This document shows, piece by piece, positions 1-5,552 of a stretch of DNA of 6,436 nucleotides. Source of the DNA: RGIG2206 sp045648425 (GTDB taxonomy: Bacteria; Bacillota; Clostridia; Oscillospirales; Acutalibacteraceae). The DNA is taken from positions 1-6,436 of the forward strand of contig JAZRNV010000018.1 of assembly GCA_045648425.1 (NCBI GenBank), read 5' to 3'. The position numbers and the translations under genes are program-made. The notes beneath the pieces were generated by a model. It worked only from the letters and a program-made list of their open reading frames with translations, was not told where the DNA came from and did no database searches. Within the stretch, counting starts at the first letter, position 1; every line of letters begins with the position of its first letter.

Positions 1-347
1 TTTTTGTATTCGACCAGTTTGACAATCAGTTTTGTTATAAGGGTTACAGTAAATATACACATTACAGGCAAAATCAGTAGCAGTATATTTACAATTCTCA
101 AATTAAACACTCCTGCAAAATTAAATCCGGATATGCCAATATATATAAGCATAAGACTCAATACATACGCAACACTTGGCAACAGTATCTTTTTAAACGC
201 AACAGTTGCTGCAACGCCTCGAATTAATGTATAAACACACAAACCCACAAAGGCGTATTTTAAAGGTAAAACAATATAACCAACCAACAAAGTAATTATA
301 TCAATGCCGAACAAAAAAGCATATTTCTTCAGTCGTTCAAATTTCAT
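1..347 (-). CDS. Hypothetical multi-pass membrane protein, C-terminus outside window
   Basis: An open frame runs on the minus strand from ATG at 347-345 to the left edge, giving 115 complete codons with no stop, so the 3' end lies outside. The start MKFERLKKYA is positively charged, followed by about four hydrophobic segments at residues 10-28, 32-50, 55-73 and 84-107, so it should sit in the cytoplasmic membrane. The start is supported by AGGTGA just upstream, which overlaps the TGA stop of the preceding gene (9 nt between stop and start), so the two genes form an operon and are probably translationally coupled. Base composition is AT-rich compared with the genes to the right, partly because of the hydrophobic codons. 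I do not recognise the family and assign no function. A plus-strand frame over 4-234 is its shadow. Confidence 0.72.
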   Translation of the reverse strand, partial: MKFERLKKYAFLFGIDIITLLVGYIVLPLKYAFVGLCVYTLIRGVAATVAFKKILLPSVAYVLSLMLIYIGISGFNFAGVFNLRIVNILLLILPVMCIFTVTLITKLIVKLVEYK

Positions 348-356
348 TGCGTCACC

Positions 357-842
357 TCAAATCACAATCAGCTCACCTTGTGAGCGAAAGTTACTGCTAT
401 AATAGTAGTTTGTTACAGGTTGACCTTTAGATATTACCGCGATACAGGTTGCCACGAGATGACCGGTAGCCGTTGTTGATAAGTGTTCTGCTTTTTTAGA
501 TGGTAAAATTTTGCCAATCGGCCACTCAAGTGAAGGCCTTACAAATGAAATGCAAATACGTATGGTTCCTGACTCACACGCCGTTTGTGACAACTCGTTA
601 AAGGGATTGTTTTTGGATATGTAGTCGGTTACTACATTTTTAAGATGTTGCTCATTCCAAGCAGGCAACGAAATCATATAAAAATCATAAACCGTAGTAA
701 TACCATCTTGCTCATAACTGTATACTCCGTCTGCCGCATTATATATGATGTTTTTGTAAAATATCACACCTAATCCTGTTAGAGTAATCGCAATCGACAT
801 AACGATAGACACAATAATTATTATTAGCTTGTTTTTCTTCAA
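357..842 (-). CDS. Hypothetical membrane-anchored protein, 161 aa
   Basis: The protein begins MKKNK and has one strongly hydrophobic segment at about residues 6-28, then about 130 polar residues. This suggests a signal anchor with a domain outside the cytoplasm. The outer part carries three cysteines (C89, C97, C133) and no lipobox; no catalytic motif or known family was recognised. The start is a TTG at 842-840, chosen because AAAGAGGG lies 6 nt upstream. A nearby ATG (846-844) is in another frame and only 2 nt from that ribosome binding site. The gene has its own promoter at 903-931 and is followed after 9 nt by the multi-pass membrane protein, so the pair probably works together at the membrane. 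Its composition is AT-rich, with many ATA/ATT isoleucines, unlike argF next door. The frame is reliable, the function unknown. Confidence 0.7.
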   Translation of the reverse strand: MKKNKLIIIIVSIVMSIAITLTGLGVIFYKNIIYNAADGVYSYEQDGITTVYDFYMISLPAWNEQHLKNVVTDYISKNNPFNELSQTACESGTIRICISFVRPSLEWPIGKILPSKKAEHLSTTATGHLVATCIAVISKGQPVTNYYYSSNFRSQGELIVI

Positions 843-848
843 GCATAT

Positions 849-856
849 CCCTCTTT
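849..856 (-). promoter_or_regulatory. Ribosome binding site that fixes a TTG start
   Basis: Read on the minus strand this is AAAGAGGG, 6 nt before the TTG at 842-840. The only nearby ATG (846-844) is 2 nt from the site and in another frame, so the site favours the TTG start. Confidence 0.6.
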
Positions 857-902
857 CAAGTTGAATTTAACCGTTTACGCTTCCCCATCAGTTTGTAACT
901 AT

Positions 903-931
903 ATTTTAGCGCTTTTGTGAAAGGAAATCAA
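903..931 (-). promoter_or_regulatory. Sigma-A type promoter for the membrane protein pair
   Basis: On the minus strand, TTGATT (931-926) is separated by 17 bp from TAAAAT (908-903). This matches the consensus at 4 of 6 and 5 of 6 positions with ideal spacing. Transcription would start near 896, giving a leader of about 54 nt in which I saw no clear hairpin. It lies downstream of the argF terminator, so the pair is an independent unit. Confidence 0.6.
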
Positions 932-968
932 GTGTTTATATAACCTTTGTCACGATGGGTTGAAAATT

Positions 969-993
969 AACCGCCGAGGTGGTCTCGGCGGTT
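969..993 (-). terminator. Intrinsic terminator of argF
   Basis: AACCGCCGAG (969-978) and CTCGGCGGTT (984-993) form a perfect 10-bp stem with a 5-nt loop. On the minus strand it is followed by TTAATTTTC, a moderate U-tract, and lies 17 nt after the argF stop codon. On the plus strand it is followed by a T run (992-996), so it could also stop antisense transcription. Confidence 0.8.
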
Positions 994-1010
994 TTTGCTT
1001 ATACTTGCTA

Positions 1011-2000
1011 TTAAACCAAAGTGGCGGCCATTACCGCTTTGATGGTGTGCATACGGTTTTCGGCCTCGTCAAAGACGATGGATTTATCACTTTCAAACAC
1101 CTCGTCGGTGACCTCCATACAGGTGATGCCGAAGCGGTCATACATCTCTTTACCGATCTTGGTGTTAAGGTCGTGAAAGGCGGGCAGGCAATGCATAAAG
1201 CGGCATTGCTCACCTGCATTTTGCATAACGGCGCTGTTTACCTGATAGGGCATCAGCTGCTCTATTCTCTCTTTCCACACCTCGTCGGGCTCGCCCATTG
1301 ACACCCAAACATCGGTATAAATGACGTGGGCACCCTTGGTGGCGGAGATGGGGTCTTCGTTAAACTCAAGAACTGCGCCCGTCTCTTTTGCTATGGCCAG
1401 GCACTCATCAATAAGGGCCTTGTCGGGGAAATAGGCCTTGGGGGCGCAGGCAACAAAGTGCATACCCATTTTGGCACAGCCCACCATAAGTGAGTTGCCC
1501 ATATTATAACGGGCGTCACCCATATAAACCAGCTTTTTGCCCTTGAGAGAGCCAAAATGCTCCTTGATGGTCAAAAAGTCGGCAAGAATCTGGGTGGGAT
1601 GGAATTGGTCGGTCAGACCGTTCCACACAGGAACGCCTGCCTTGTCGGCCAGCTCCTCCACAATTTCCTGACCGAAGCCGCGATATTCGATGCCGTCAAA
1701 CATACGGCCGATAACTCGGGCGGTATCTGCAATGCTCTCTTTTTTGCCCATCTGCGAGCCCTGGGGGTCAAGATAAACGGGGTGCATACCCAAATCGGCC
1801 GCAGCAACCTCAAAGGCGCAACGGGTGCGGGTGCTGGTTTTTTCAAACAGCAGAGCAATGCTCTTGCCCTCGCAAAGGCGGTGAGGGATGCCCTGCTTCT
1901 TTTGTGCTTTAAGCTCGGCGGCGTAGTCGATAAGACCGTCGATTTCTTCGGGTGTAAAGTCAAGCAGCTTTAAAAAGCTTCTGCCGGTAAGAGAAATCAT
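1011..2000 (-). CDS. argF: Ornithine carbamoyltransferase
   Basis: This enzyme joins carbamoyl phosphate and ornithine to give citrulline in the cytoplasm, in arginine synthesis, or runs in reverse in the arginine deiminase pathway. The 329-residue product is full length. It has the carbamoyl phosphate loop STRT (56-59), HPTQ (134-137), the ornithine-binding Asn166 in DARYNMGNS, the ornithine motif DVWVSMG (230-236), the catalytic HCLP (270-273) and Arg316 near the C-terminus. DxxxSMG separates it from aspartate and putrescine carbamoyltransferases. The ATG has GGAGGT 6 nt upstream and a consensus promoter. It is a single-gene unit with its own terminator. No arcA, arcC or other arg gene is adjacent, so context does not settle the anabolic (argF) versus catabolic (arcB) role; the symbol follows common usage. 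A weak ATTCA half-site after the -10 box is not enough to claim ArgR control. Confidence 0.95.
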   Translation of the reverse strand: MISLTGRSFLKLLDFTPEEIDGLIDYAAELKAQKKQGIPHRLCEGKSIALLFEKTSTRTRCAFEVAAADLGMHPVYLDPQGSQMGKKESIADTARVIGRMFDGIEYRGFGQEIVEELADKAGVPVWNGLTDQFHPTQILADFLTIKEHFGSLKGKKLVYMGDARYNMGNSLMVGCAKMGMHFVACAPKAYFPDKALIDECLAIAKETGAVLEFNEDPISATKGAHVIYTDVWVSMGEPDEVWKERIEQLMPYQVNSAVMQNAGEQCRFMHCLPAFHDLNTKIGKEMYDRFGITCMEVTDEVFESDKSIVFDEAENRMHTIKAVMAATLV

Positions 2001-2029
2001 AATATTACCTCCAATGGTTGAATAAATAA

Positions 2030-2057
2030 ATTATACCACACTCCGATGCAATGTCAA
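2030..2057 (-). promoter_or_regulatory. argF promoter
   Basis: On the minus strand, a perfect TTGACA (2057-2052) is separated by 16 bp from a perfect TATAAT (2035-2030). Transcription would start near 2023, about 23 nt before the ATG, so the leader is too short for a riboswitch or attenuator. The -35 box lies 25 bp from the -35 box of the divergent darA promoter. Confidence 0.8.
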
Positions 2058-2077
2058 CATCCCTTTAAGAGCATCGG
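2043..2077. repeat. Inverted repeat between divergent promoters
   Basis: CCGATGC at 2043-2049 is an exact inverted copy of GCATCGG at 2071-2077, with 21 bp between them and centres 28 bp apart. One arm lies in the argF promoter spacer and the other between the two -35 boxes. It could be an operator for a dimeric regulator that loops or spans the promoters, but a 7-bp match can arise by chance. Confidence 0.35.
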
Positions 2078-2082
2078 GTGTC

Positions 2083-2112
2083 TTGACATATTGGCGCATG
2101 TAATGTTATAAT
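2083..2112 (+). promoter_or_regulatory. Promoter of the darA-holB-ricT operon
   Basis: A perfect TTGACA (2083-2088) is followed after 18 bp by a perfect TATAAT (2107-2112). The start of transcription would be near 2119, about 25 nt before the darA ATG. This rules out the upstream in-frame GTG at 2117 as the real start. Confidence 0.75.
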
Positions 2113-2130
2113 AATAGTGAATATGATAAT

Positions 2131-2136
2131 AGGAGG
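2131..2136 (+). promoter_or_regulatory. Ribosome binding site of darA
   Basis: AGGAGG lies 7 nt before the ATG at 2144 and 10 nt before a second in-frame ATG at 2147. It favours these starts over the GTG at 2117, which lies upstream of the site. Confidence 0.8.
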
Positions 2137-2143
2137 TTTCGCT

Positions 2144-2467
2144 ATGATGAAACTTATATTTGCTATAGTTAATAATGACGACGCTTCGTCTGTTTCTTCC
2201 GCTCTTACCAAGTCGGGCTACAGCGTTACAAAGCTTGCCACCACAGGCGGATTTTTGAAGGTTGGCAACACCACATTTCTCATTGGTGTTGACGAAGATA
2301 AGGTTAACCCCGTGCTGGATATAATACGCAAATATTCAAGCAAGCGCACCCAGATGCTGCCCGATATGGCTGCTTACAGCGGTGAGTTTGTTTCCTCAAC
2401 CGTTGAGGTAACAGTAGGCGGCGCAACCATTTTTGTAACCGATGTTGAGAGGTTTGAAAAGCTGTGA
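2144..2467 (+). CDS. darA: PII-like cyclic-di-AMP receptor DarA (YaaQ/PstA family)
   Basis: A 107-residue protein beginning MMKLIFAIV, matching the whole length of the DarA/PstA family (formerly DUF970). These are trimeric, cytoplasmic PII-like proteins that bind cyclic-di-AMP. The family's ligand loop is plain: TKLATTGGFLK, then GNTTFLIGV, and near the end VEVTVGGATIFV. Numbering from the second Met, T28, F36, L37, N41 and G47 are kept. The start is set by AGGAGG at 2131; whether translation begins at the first or second ATG is open. A GTG at 2117 would lie at the transcription start and is rejected. It is the first gene of an operon and its TGA overlaps the GTG start of holB (GTGA), so the two are coupled. 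The output of DarA is not known in any well-studied species; the link to holB and ricT is conserved in Firmicutes. Confidence 0.93.
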   Translation: MMKLIFAIVNNDDASSVSSALTKSGYSVTKLATTGGFLKVGNTTFLIGVDEDKVNPVLDIIRKYSSKRTQMLPDMAAYSGEFVSSTVEVTVGGATIFVTDVERFEKL

Positions 2468-3417
2468 TTTTCAGCAACTTTGCAGGCAATGCAGAGGTTA
2501 TCGGTCGCTTGACCGCCCTTGTGCAGTCTGACCGTCTGCCTCACGCCATAATCATCGAGGGTGCTGAGGGCTCGGGCCGCCGCACACTGGCAAATATGCT
2601 TGCACGGGCAGCCGCCTGCACAGGTGAAAATGCTCCCTGCGGCAAATGCCCTTCTTGCCTGGCGAGTCAGTCCCCCGACGTGTCGGTTGTCATTCCCGAA
2701 AAATCAGCGATAACCGTTGATCAAATAAGATTGGTGCGTAACGATGCCTACATCATTCCCACCCAATCACGCAAAAGGGTTTTCATCATCCCCAATGCCC
2801 AGCTGATGAACACGCAGGCGCAAAACGCGCTGCTCAAGGTGCTTGAAGAGCCACCTCAAGCCGCCATGTTTATTTTGACCTGCAACTATACCCGTCAGCT
2901 TTTGGGCACCGTCGTTTCACGCTCGGCTGTTTTTTCTCTTACCGCCCCATCGGTGGATGAAGCGGTCCGTTATATTGCGGCCAACCATCCCCAACACGAT
3001 ATTGCCGATGTTAAAGCGGCCTGTCAGGGTGGCACCATTGGTGACGCCTTGGCTTTGCTTGCAGGTGCCAGAGGATACATTGCCGACGGCGAACGGTTGT
3101 CTGCCCTTGTTTTGGGCAGCGAGCTTGAGCTGCACAAGGCCGTAAAGGTCTACGAGCGCGACCGCGCCGCCCAAAAAGGAATTGCAGAAGCGATGTTTTC
3201 CGTCTTTCACGACGCCCTTAACCTCCGTTGCGGCAGCTCGGCCAATATAAGCAGCGATGACGTTCGACGCAAATTGTCAGGCCGTCTTACTGCCGAACAG
3301 CTGCTTAAGCTGTGTGATGTTTGTCGTCGCGCCTCATCCGACAGTGAGGCCAATATGGGCGGCAGCTTGTTTGTAACTTGTTTTTGTGCGGCTTTGTCGG
3401 CCGCCGTCGAAGAATAG
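2464..3417 (+). CDS. holB: DNA polymerase III subunit delta prime
   Basis: Part of the clamp-loader complex that opens the sliding clamp at primer ends. The 317-residue protein has the AAA+ clamp-loader layout: RLPHAIIIEG with a P-loop-like GAEGSGRRT (33-41), a zinc module with C52, C59, C62 and C65, LLKVLEEPP (123-131), and an arginine-finger motif SRS (152-154) in place of the usual SRC, followed by the helical C-terminal collar domain. The Walker A lysine is Arg39 and the Walker B acids are replaced in FIIPNAQLM (107-115), so it probably does not hydrolyse ATP, as is known for E. coli delta prime. The start is GTG at 2464, overlapping the darA stop by 4 nt, with GAGAGG 11 nt upstream, a weak site that suggests coupling. 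The gene lies where holB sits in the Bacillus yaaQ cluster. Confidence 0.93.
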   Translation: MIFSNFAGNAEVIGRLTALVQSDRLPHAIIIEGAEGSGRRTLANMLARAAACTGENAPCGKCPSCLASQSPDVSVVIPEKSAITVDQIRLVRNDAYIIPTQSRKRVFIIPNAQLMNTQAQNALLKVLEEPPQAAMFILTCNYTRQLLGTVVSRSAVFSLTAPSVDEAVRYIAANHPQHDIADVKAACQGGTIGDALALLAGARGYIADGERLSALVLGSELELHKAVKVYERDRAAQKGIAEAMFSVFHDALNLRCGSSANISSDDVRRKLSGRLTAEQLLKLCDVCRRASSDSEANMGGSLFVTCFCAALSAAVEE

Positions 3418-3438
3418 ATATATCCAAATCGACAGAAT

Positions 3439-3442
3439 GGAG
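3439..3442 (+). promoter_or_regulatory. Ribosome binding site that decides the ricT start
   Basis: GGAG lies 6 nt before the ATG at 3449. The ATG at 3437 overlaps this site and has no ribosome binding site of its own. A longer frame from 3386 lies inside holB and is also rejected. Confidence 0.65.
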
Positions 3443-3448
3443 TATAAA

Positions 3449-4306
3449 ATGACCGAAGTAATTTCAGTTAGGTTTAAAGATGCAGGCAAGGCCTACTACT
3501 TTGACCCCAAAGGTGAAAAATATGCCAAGGGTGAAAATGTTATCGTTTCCACCTCAAGAGGTCTGGTCTATGGCGAAGTAACCGCATCCAACCAATCAGT
3601 GCCCGACGAGTCGGTGGTTGCCCCCTTGAGAGAGGTCGAGCGCCGCGCTACCGAGGCCGACCGCCGTCAGTATGAGAATAACCGACGCAAAGAAAAAGAG
3701 GCCTTCACCCTTTGCGAGCAAAAGGTGGCCGAGCGCGGTCTTGATATGAAGCTGGTTGATGTTGAATATGCCTTTGAGGGCGGCAAAATTCTCTTTTACT
3801 TTACCTCTGACGGTCGCGTTGACTTCAGAGAACTGGTAAAAGATCTTGCATCCGTTTTTCACACCCGCATCGAGCTGCGCCAAATCGGCGTACGCGACGA
3901 GGCAAAAATGCTGGGCGGCCTGGGTATATGCGGCCAGCCCTTCTGCTGCTCTCGCTTTTTAAACGATTTTCATCCCGTATCCATCAAAATGGCCAAGGAG
4001 CAGGGCTTGTCCCTCAATCCCGTAAAGATTTCGGGCACCTGCGGCCGATTGATGTGCTGCCTTAACTATGAGCAAAACGTCTATGACGAGCTGCTCAAAA
4101 TCACTCCCCGAGTAGGCGCCACCGTCAAAACTCCTCAGGGCGTGGGCACCGTTTTGTCGGTCAGCTTGCTGGAGCAACGGGTCAAGGTGCGCTTTGAGGA
4201 TAACGATGCACCCATCATTTTTGATTGTTGCGATGTTAAATCACTGCACAGAAACTCCCCTAAAAAGCAAGAAAATAATGGCGGCGATGAGCATCAAGAA
4301 GAATAA
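3449..4306 (+). CDS. ricT: RicT (YaaT), PSP1-domain regulator of mRNA maturation
   Basis: A 285-residue protein matching Bacillus YaaT/RicT from its first residues (MTEVISVRFKDAGKAYYF) through the core. In Bacillus, RicT with RicA and RicF forms a complex carrying [4Fe-4S] clusters that aids RNase Y processing of mRNAs and is needed for sporulation and competence. The PSP1 core is clear: DGRVDFRELVKDLA (121-134), RIELRQIGVRDEAKMLGG (140-157), then cysteines C161, C166 and C167 in GICGQPFCC and C198, C203 and C204 in GTCGRLMCC, the likely cluster ligands. The tail after about residue 265 is polar, charged and probably disordered. The start is the ATG at 3449 with GGAG 6 nt before it. The gene follows holB after 31 nt with no terminator, so it is the last gene of the operon. 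RicA and RicF are not in the window. Confidence 0.94.
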   Translation: MTEVISVRFKDAGKAYYFDPKGEKYAKGENVIVSTSRGLVYGEVTASNQSVPDESVVAPLREVERRATEADRRQYENNRRKEKEAFTLCEQKVAERGLDMKLVDVEYAFEGGKILFYFTSDGRVDFRELVKDLASVFHTRIELRQIGVRDEAKMLGGLGICGQPFCCSRFLNDFHPVSIKMAKEQGLSLNPVKISGTCGRLMCCLNYEQNVYDELLKITPRVGATVKTPQGVGTVLSVSLLEQRVKVRFEDNDAPIIFDCCDVKSLHRNSPKKQENNGGDEHQEE

Positions 4307-4342
4307 TTGCACCTTTGTTCCCTTTTTGTCAAAAAAACACTA

Positions 4343-4370
4343 TTGAATTTTTTGATTTTTGTGCTATTAT
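4343..4370 (+). promoter_or_regulatory. Extended -10 promoter of the ferredoxin gene
   Basis: TTGAAT (4343-4348) lies 16 bp before TATTAT (4365-4370), which is preceded by TGC, an extended -10 element. Transcription would start near 4377 and give a leader of about 84 nt. The surrounding DNA is very AT-rich with T and A runs. No convincing terminator lies between ricT and this promoter, so some read-through from the operon is possible. Confidence 0.55.
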
Positions 4371-4386
4371 ATTATTTGTTAATACT

Positions 4387-4440
4387 CCTGCCCAAGCGCG
4401 AGGCAGGTCAATACTTACAAAAGTTGCTACGCGCGGCAAC
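4387..4440 (+). promoter_or_regulatory. Structured 5' leader with two hairpins and complementary loops
   Basis: Hairpin 1 pairs CCTGCC (4387-4392) with GGCAGG (4402-4407) around a 9-nt loop. Hairpin 2 pairs GTTGC (4423-4427) with GCAAC (4436-4440) around an 8-nt loop. GCGCG in loop 1 (4396-4400) is exactly complementary to CGCGC in loop 2 (4430-4434), which would give a five-pair GC kissing interaction. The ribosome binding site AAGGAG (4446-4451) begins 5 nt after hairpin 2. I do not recognise a known riboswitch class. It may be a regulatory RNA or an mRNA-stabilising structure; the pairing is seen in the sequence, the role is inferred. Confidence 0.45.
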
Positions 4441-4460
4441 AGAATAAGGAGATACCGATT

Positions 4461-4631
4461 ATGGCTTACAAGATTACCGATGCTTGCATCAAGTGCGGTG
4501 CTTGCGAGGGCGAATGCCCCATCAGCGCAATCAGCGAGGGTGATGCTACCTATGTTATCGATGCAGACGCTTGCATCGAGTGCGGCGCTTGCGCCGGCGG
4601 CTGCCCCGTTGAAGCTATCGTTCAGGACTAA
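4461..4631 (+). CDS. Clostridial-type 2[4Fe-4S] ferredoxin, 56 aa
   Basis: A small electron carrier of the cytoplasm that in clostridia serves enzymes such as pyruvate:ferredoxin oxidoreductase, hydrogenase and Rnf. The 56-residue product (MAYKITDACIKCGACEGECP at the start) is typical in length. It has two cluster-binding motifs CxxCxxCxxxCP, with cysteines at 9, 12, 15, 19 and at 38, 41, 44, 48. In each motif the first three cysteines and the last belong to opposite clusters in known structures. It is strongly acidic: ten Asp/Glu against two Lys. AAGGAG lies 9 nt before the ATG. The gene has its own promoter, a structured leader and a strong terminator, so it is a single-gene unit, probably highly expressed. 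Its partner enzyme cannot be told from context. A longer frame over 4315-4638 is an out-of-frame shadow. Confidence 0.95.
   Translation: MAYKITDACIKCGACEGECPISAISEGDATYVIDADACIECGACAGGCPVEAIVQD
4482..4607 (+). repeat. Internal direct duplication within the ferredoxin gene
   Basis: Two 39-nt segments, 4482-4520 and 4569-4607, encode the two cluster motifs and agree at 33 of 39 bases by my count. They reflect the known ancient duplication of the bacterial ferredoxin fold. The high DNA identity may come from shared codon preference or later gene conversion. Confidence 0.7.
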
Positions 4632-4647
4632 TATCTGACAGCGCTAT

Positions 4648-4677
4648 AAACCCCCGAGGAATATCCTCGGGGGTTTT
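4648..4677 (+). terminator. Strong intrinsic terminator after the ferredoxin gene
   Basis: CCCCCGAGGA (4651-4660) pairs perfectly with TCCTCGGGGG (4664-4673) around ATA, extended by AAA/TTT at the base and followed by TTTT and further T-rich sequence. It begins 17 nt after the ferredoxin stop. Read on the minus strand it lies about 15 nt past the stop of the convergent isomerase gene with a short TTTAT tract, so it may serve both units. Confidence 0.9.
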
Positions 4678-4691
4678 GCTTTGTTCAGGTT

Positions 4692-5552
4692 TTAACCTTC
4701 AATCTTTTTAATCAAATAGCGACCGATGGCCTCTTGATACTTAAGCCCTGCAAGCAATAGCTCCTTTGGCATTTGGCGGATAAAGACATCGGTTTCGTAG
4801 GTAAAATTACCCTTGTAGCCAATTTCTTTAAGAGCGGCTGTTATGCCGTCCCAATCCATCTTGCCGTAGTAGGGCGAGGTGTGGGTGTCGTGATGATGGT
4901 CGTTGTCATGCACGTGAAGGCAACCGATGCGCTCTGCACCCACCTTGCGGATGAAATCAGCAGCATCCCTGCCCACGATTCCGCAGTGGCCCAAATCAAG
5001 GCAGCCGGTAATCCAAGGGCTGTTAATCTCGTCAATCCAGGAGGCAAACTCTTCGGGCGAAGAGCAGGTGTCATCCTCAATATACCCTGTAATGGGATTG
5101 CAGGTCCACATATTTTCAAGTGCTACCTTTACCCCGTGCTTTTCACAATATGGGATAAGGGCACGATAATACTTTATGCTTATTTCCCGCATTTCAGCTT
5201 TATGGCAACGGTAATGGGCGTAATGAATGGGATGCACCACCATTATCTTAACGCCAAGCATTCCCGCAATCTCAATGGCGCGCAGGGTAAGAGGCATAAC
5301 CTCCCCCTCCATATCCGATTTATCCTTAAATCTAAAGGGTGCGTGTGCCTGCTCAAAGGTGATACCCCACTCCTCTGCGGCAAGACGGATGCGCTCTACC
5401 TCTTGCTTATAATCGGGTCCTGCCAAAGCATCCCCCTCGTTATTCATACGAAAAAGGGATAAATCGAGGGCATCAAAGCCCGCTTCTGCCACCATTTTTA
5501 CGGCATCCACCGTGTCTATCGGAGCAAAGCTGGTGTTTTGAATCAGTTTCAA
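4692..5552 (-). CDS. Xylose isomerase-like TIM-barrel sugar isomerase/epimerase
   Basis: A 286-residue protein of the AP-endonuclease-2/xylose-isomerase-like fold, which holds a divalent metal in a TIM barrel and usually isomerises or epimerises a sugar or sugar acid. Barrel-end motifs with likely metal or substrate residues are QAHAPF (H70), VVHPIHY (H107), ALENMW (E146), CLDLGH (D186, H189), CLHVHDND (H213, H215, D216) and YETD (E253). The substrate cannot be named from sequence. The start is a TTG at 5552-5550, supported by AAGGAG 8 nt upstream. It overlaps the TGA of the upstream SGNH hydrolase by 4 nt (TTGA), so the two are co-transcribed and coupled. This pairing suggests use of a carbohydrate or acylated sugar. 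It ends just before the shared terminator at 4648-4677. The family is sure, the exact reaction is not. Confidence 0.88.
   Translation of the reverse strand: MKLIQNTSFAPIDTVDAVKMVAEAGFDALDLSLFRMNNEGDALAGPDYKQEVERIRLAAEEWGITFEQAHAPFRFKDKSDMEGEVMPLTLRAIEIAGMLGVKIMVVHPIHYAHYRCHKAEMREISIKYYRALIPYCEKHGVKVALENMWTCNPITGYIEDDTCSSPEEFASWIDEINSPWITGCLDLGHCGIVGRDAADFIRKVGAERIGCLHVHDNDHHHDTHTSPYYGKMDWDGITAALKEIGYKGNFTYETDVFIRQMPKELLLAGLKYQEAIGRYLIKKIEG

Noticed and set aside
4..234. Plus-strand frame of 76 codons
   Set aside because: Shadow of the minus-strand membrane protein, which has a ribosome binding site, operon spacing and a hydrophobic pattern that this frame lacks.
960..1973. Plus-strand open frames at 960-1301 and 1557-1973
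   Set aside because: They lie antisense to argF, whose whole length is supported by family motifs, and have no ribosome binding site or recognisable product.
2013..2035. ArgR box near the argF -10 region
   Set aside because: Only one ATTCA half-site within AT-rich DNA is seen; the other half matches the TGAAT consensus poorly.
3386..3448. Longer ricT start at 3386 or ATG at 3437
   Set aside because: The first lies within holB and the second overlaps the GGAG that serves the ATG at 3449; homology to YaaT begins at the 3449 start.
4307..4342. Terminator after ricT
   Set aside because: Only a weak TTTTT/AAAAA pairing around 4324-4337 is present, with no GC stem, so no intrinsic terminator is claimed.
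4315..4638. Plus-strand frame of 107 codons
   Set aside because: It spans the AT-rich promoter, the leader and the ferredoxin gene in a different frame; the ferredoxin frame has eight correctly spaced cysteines and a good ribosome binding site.
4773..5462. Plus-strand frame of 229 codons and smaller frames within it
   Set aside because: Antisense shadow of the TIM-barrel isomerase; its His- and Val-rich stretches come from reading that gene's codons backwards.
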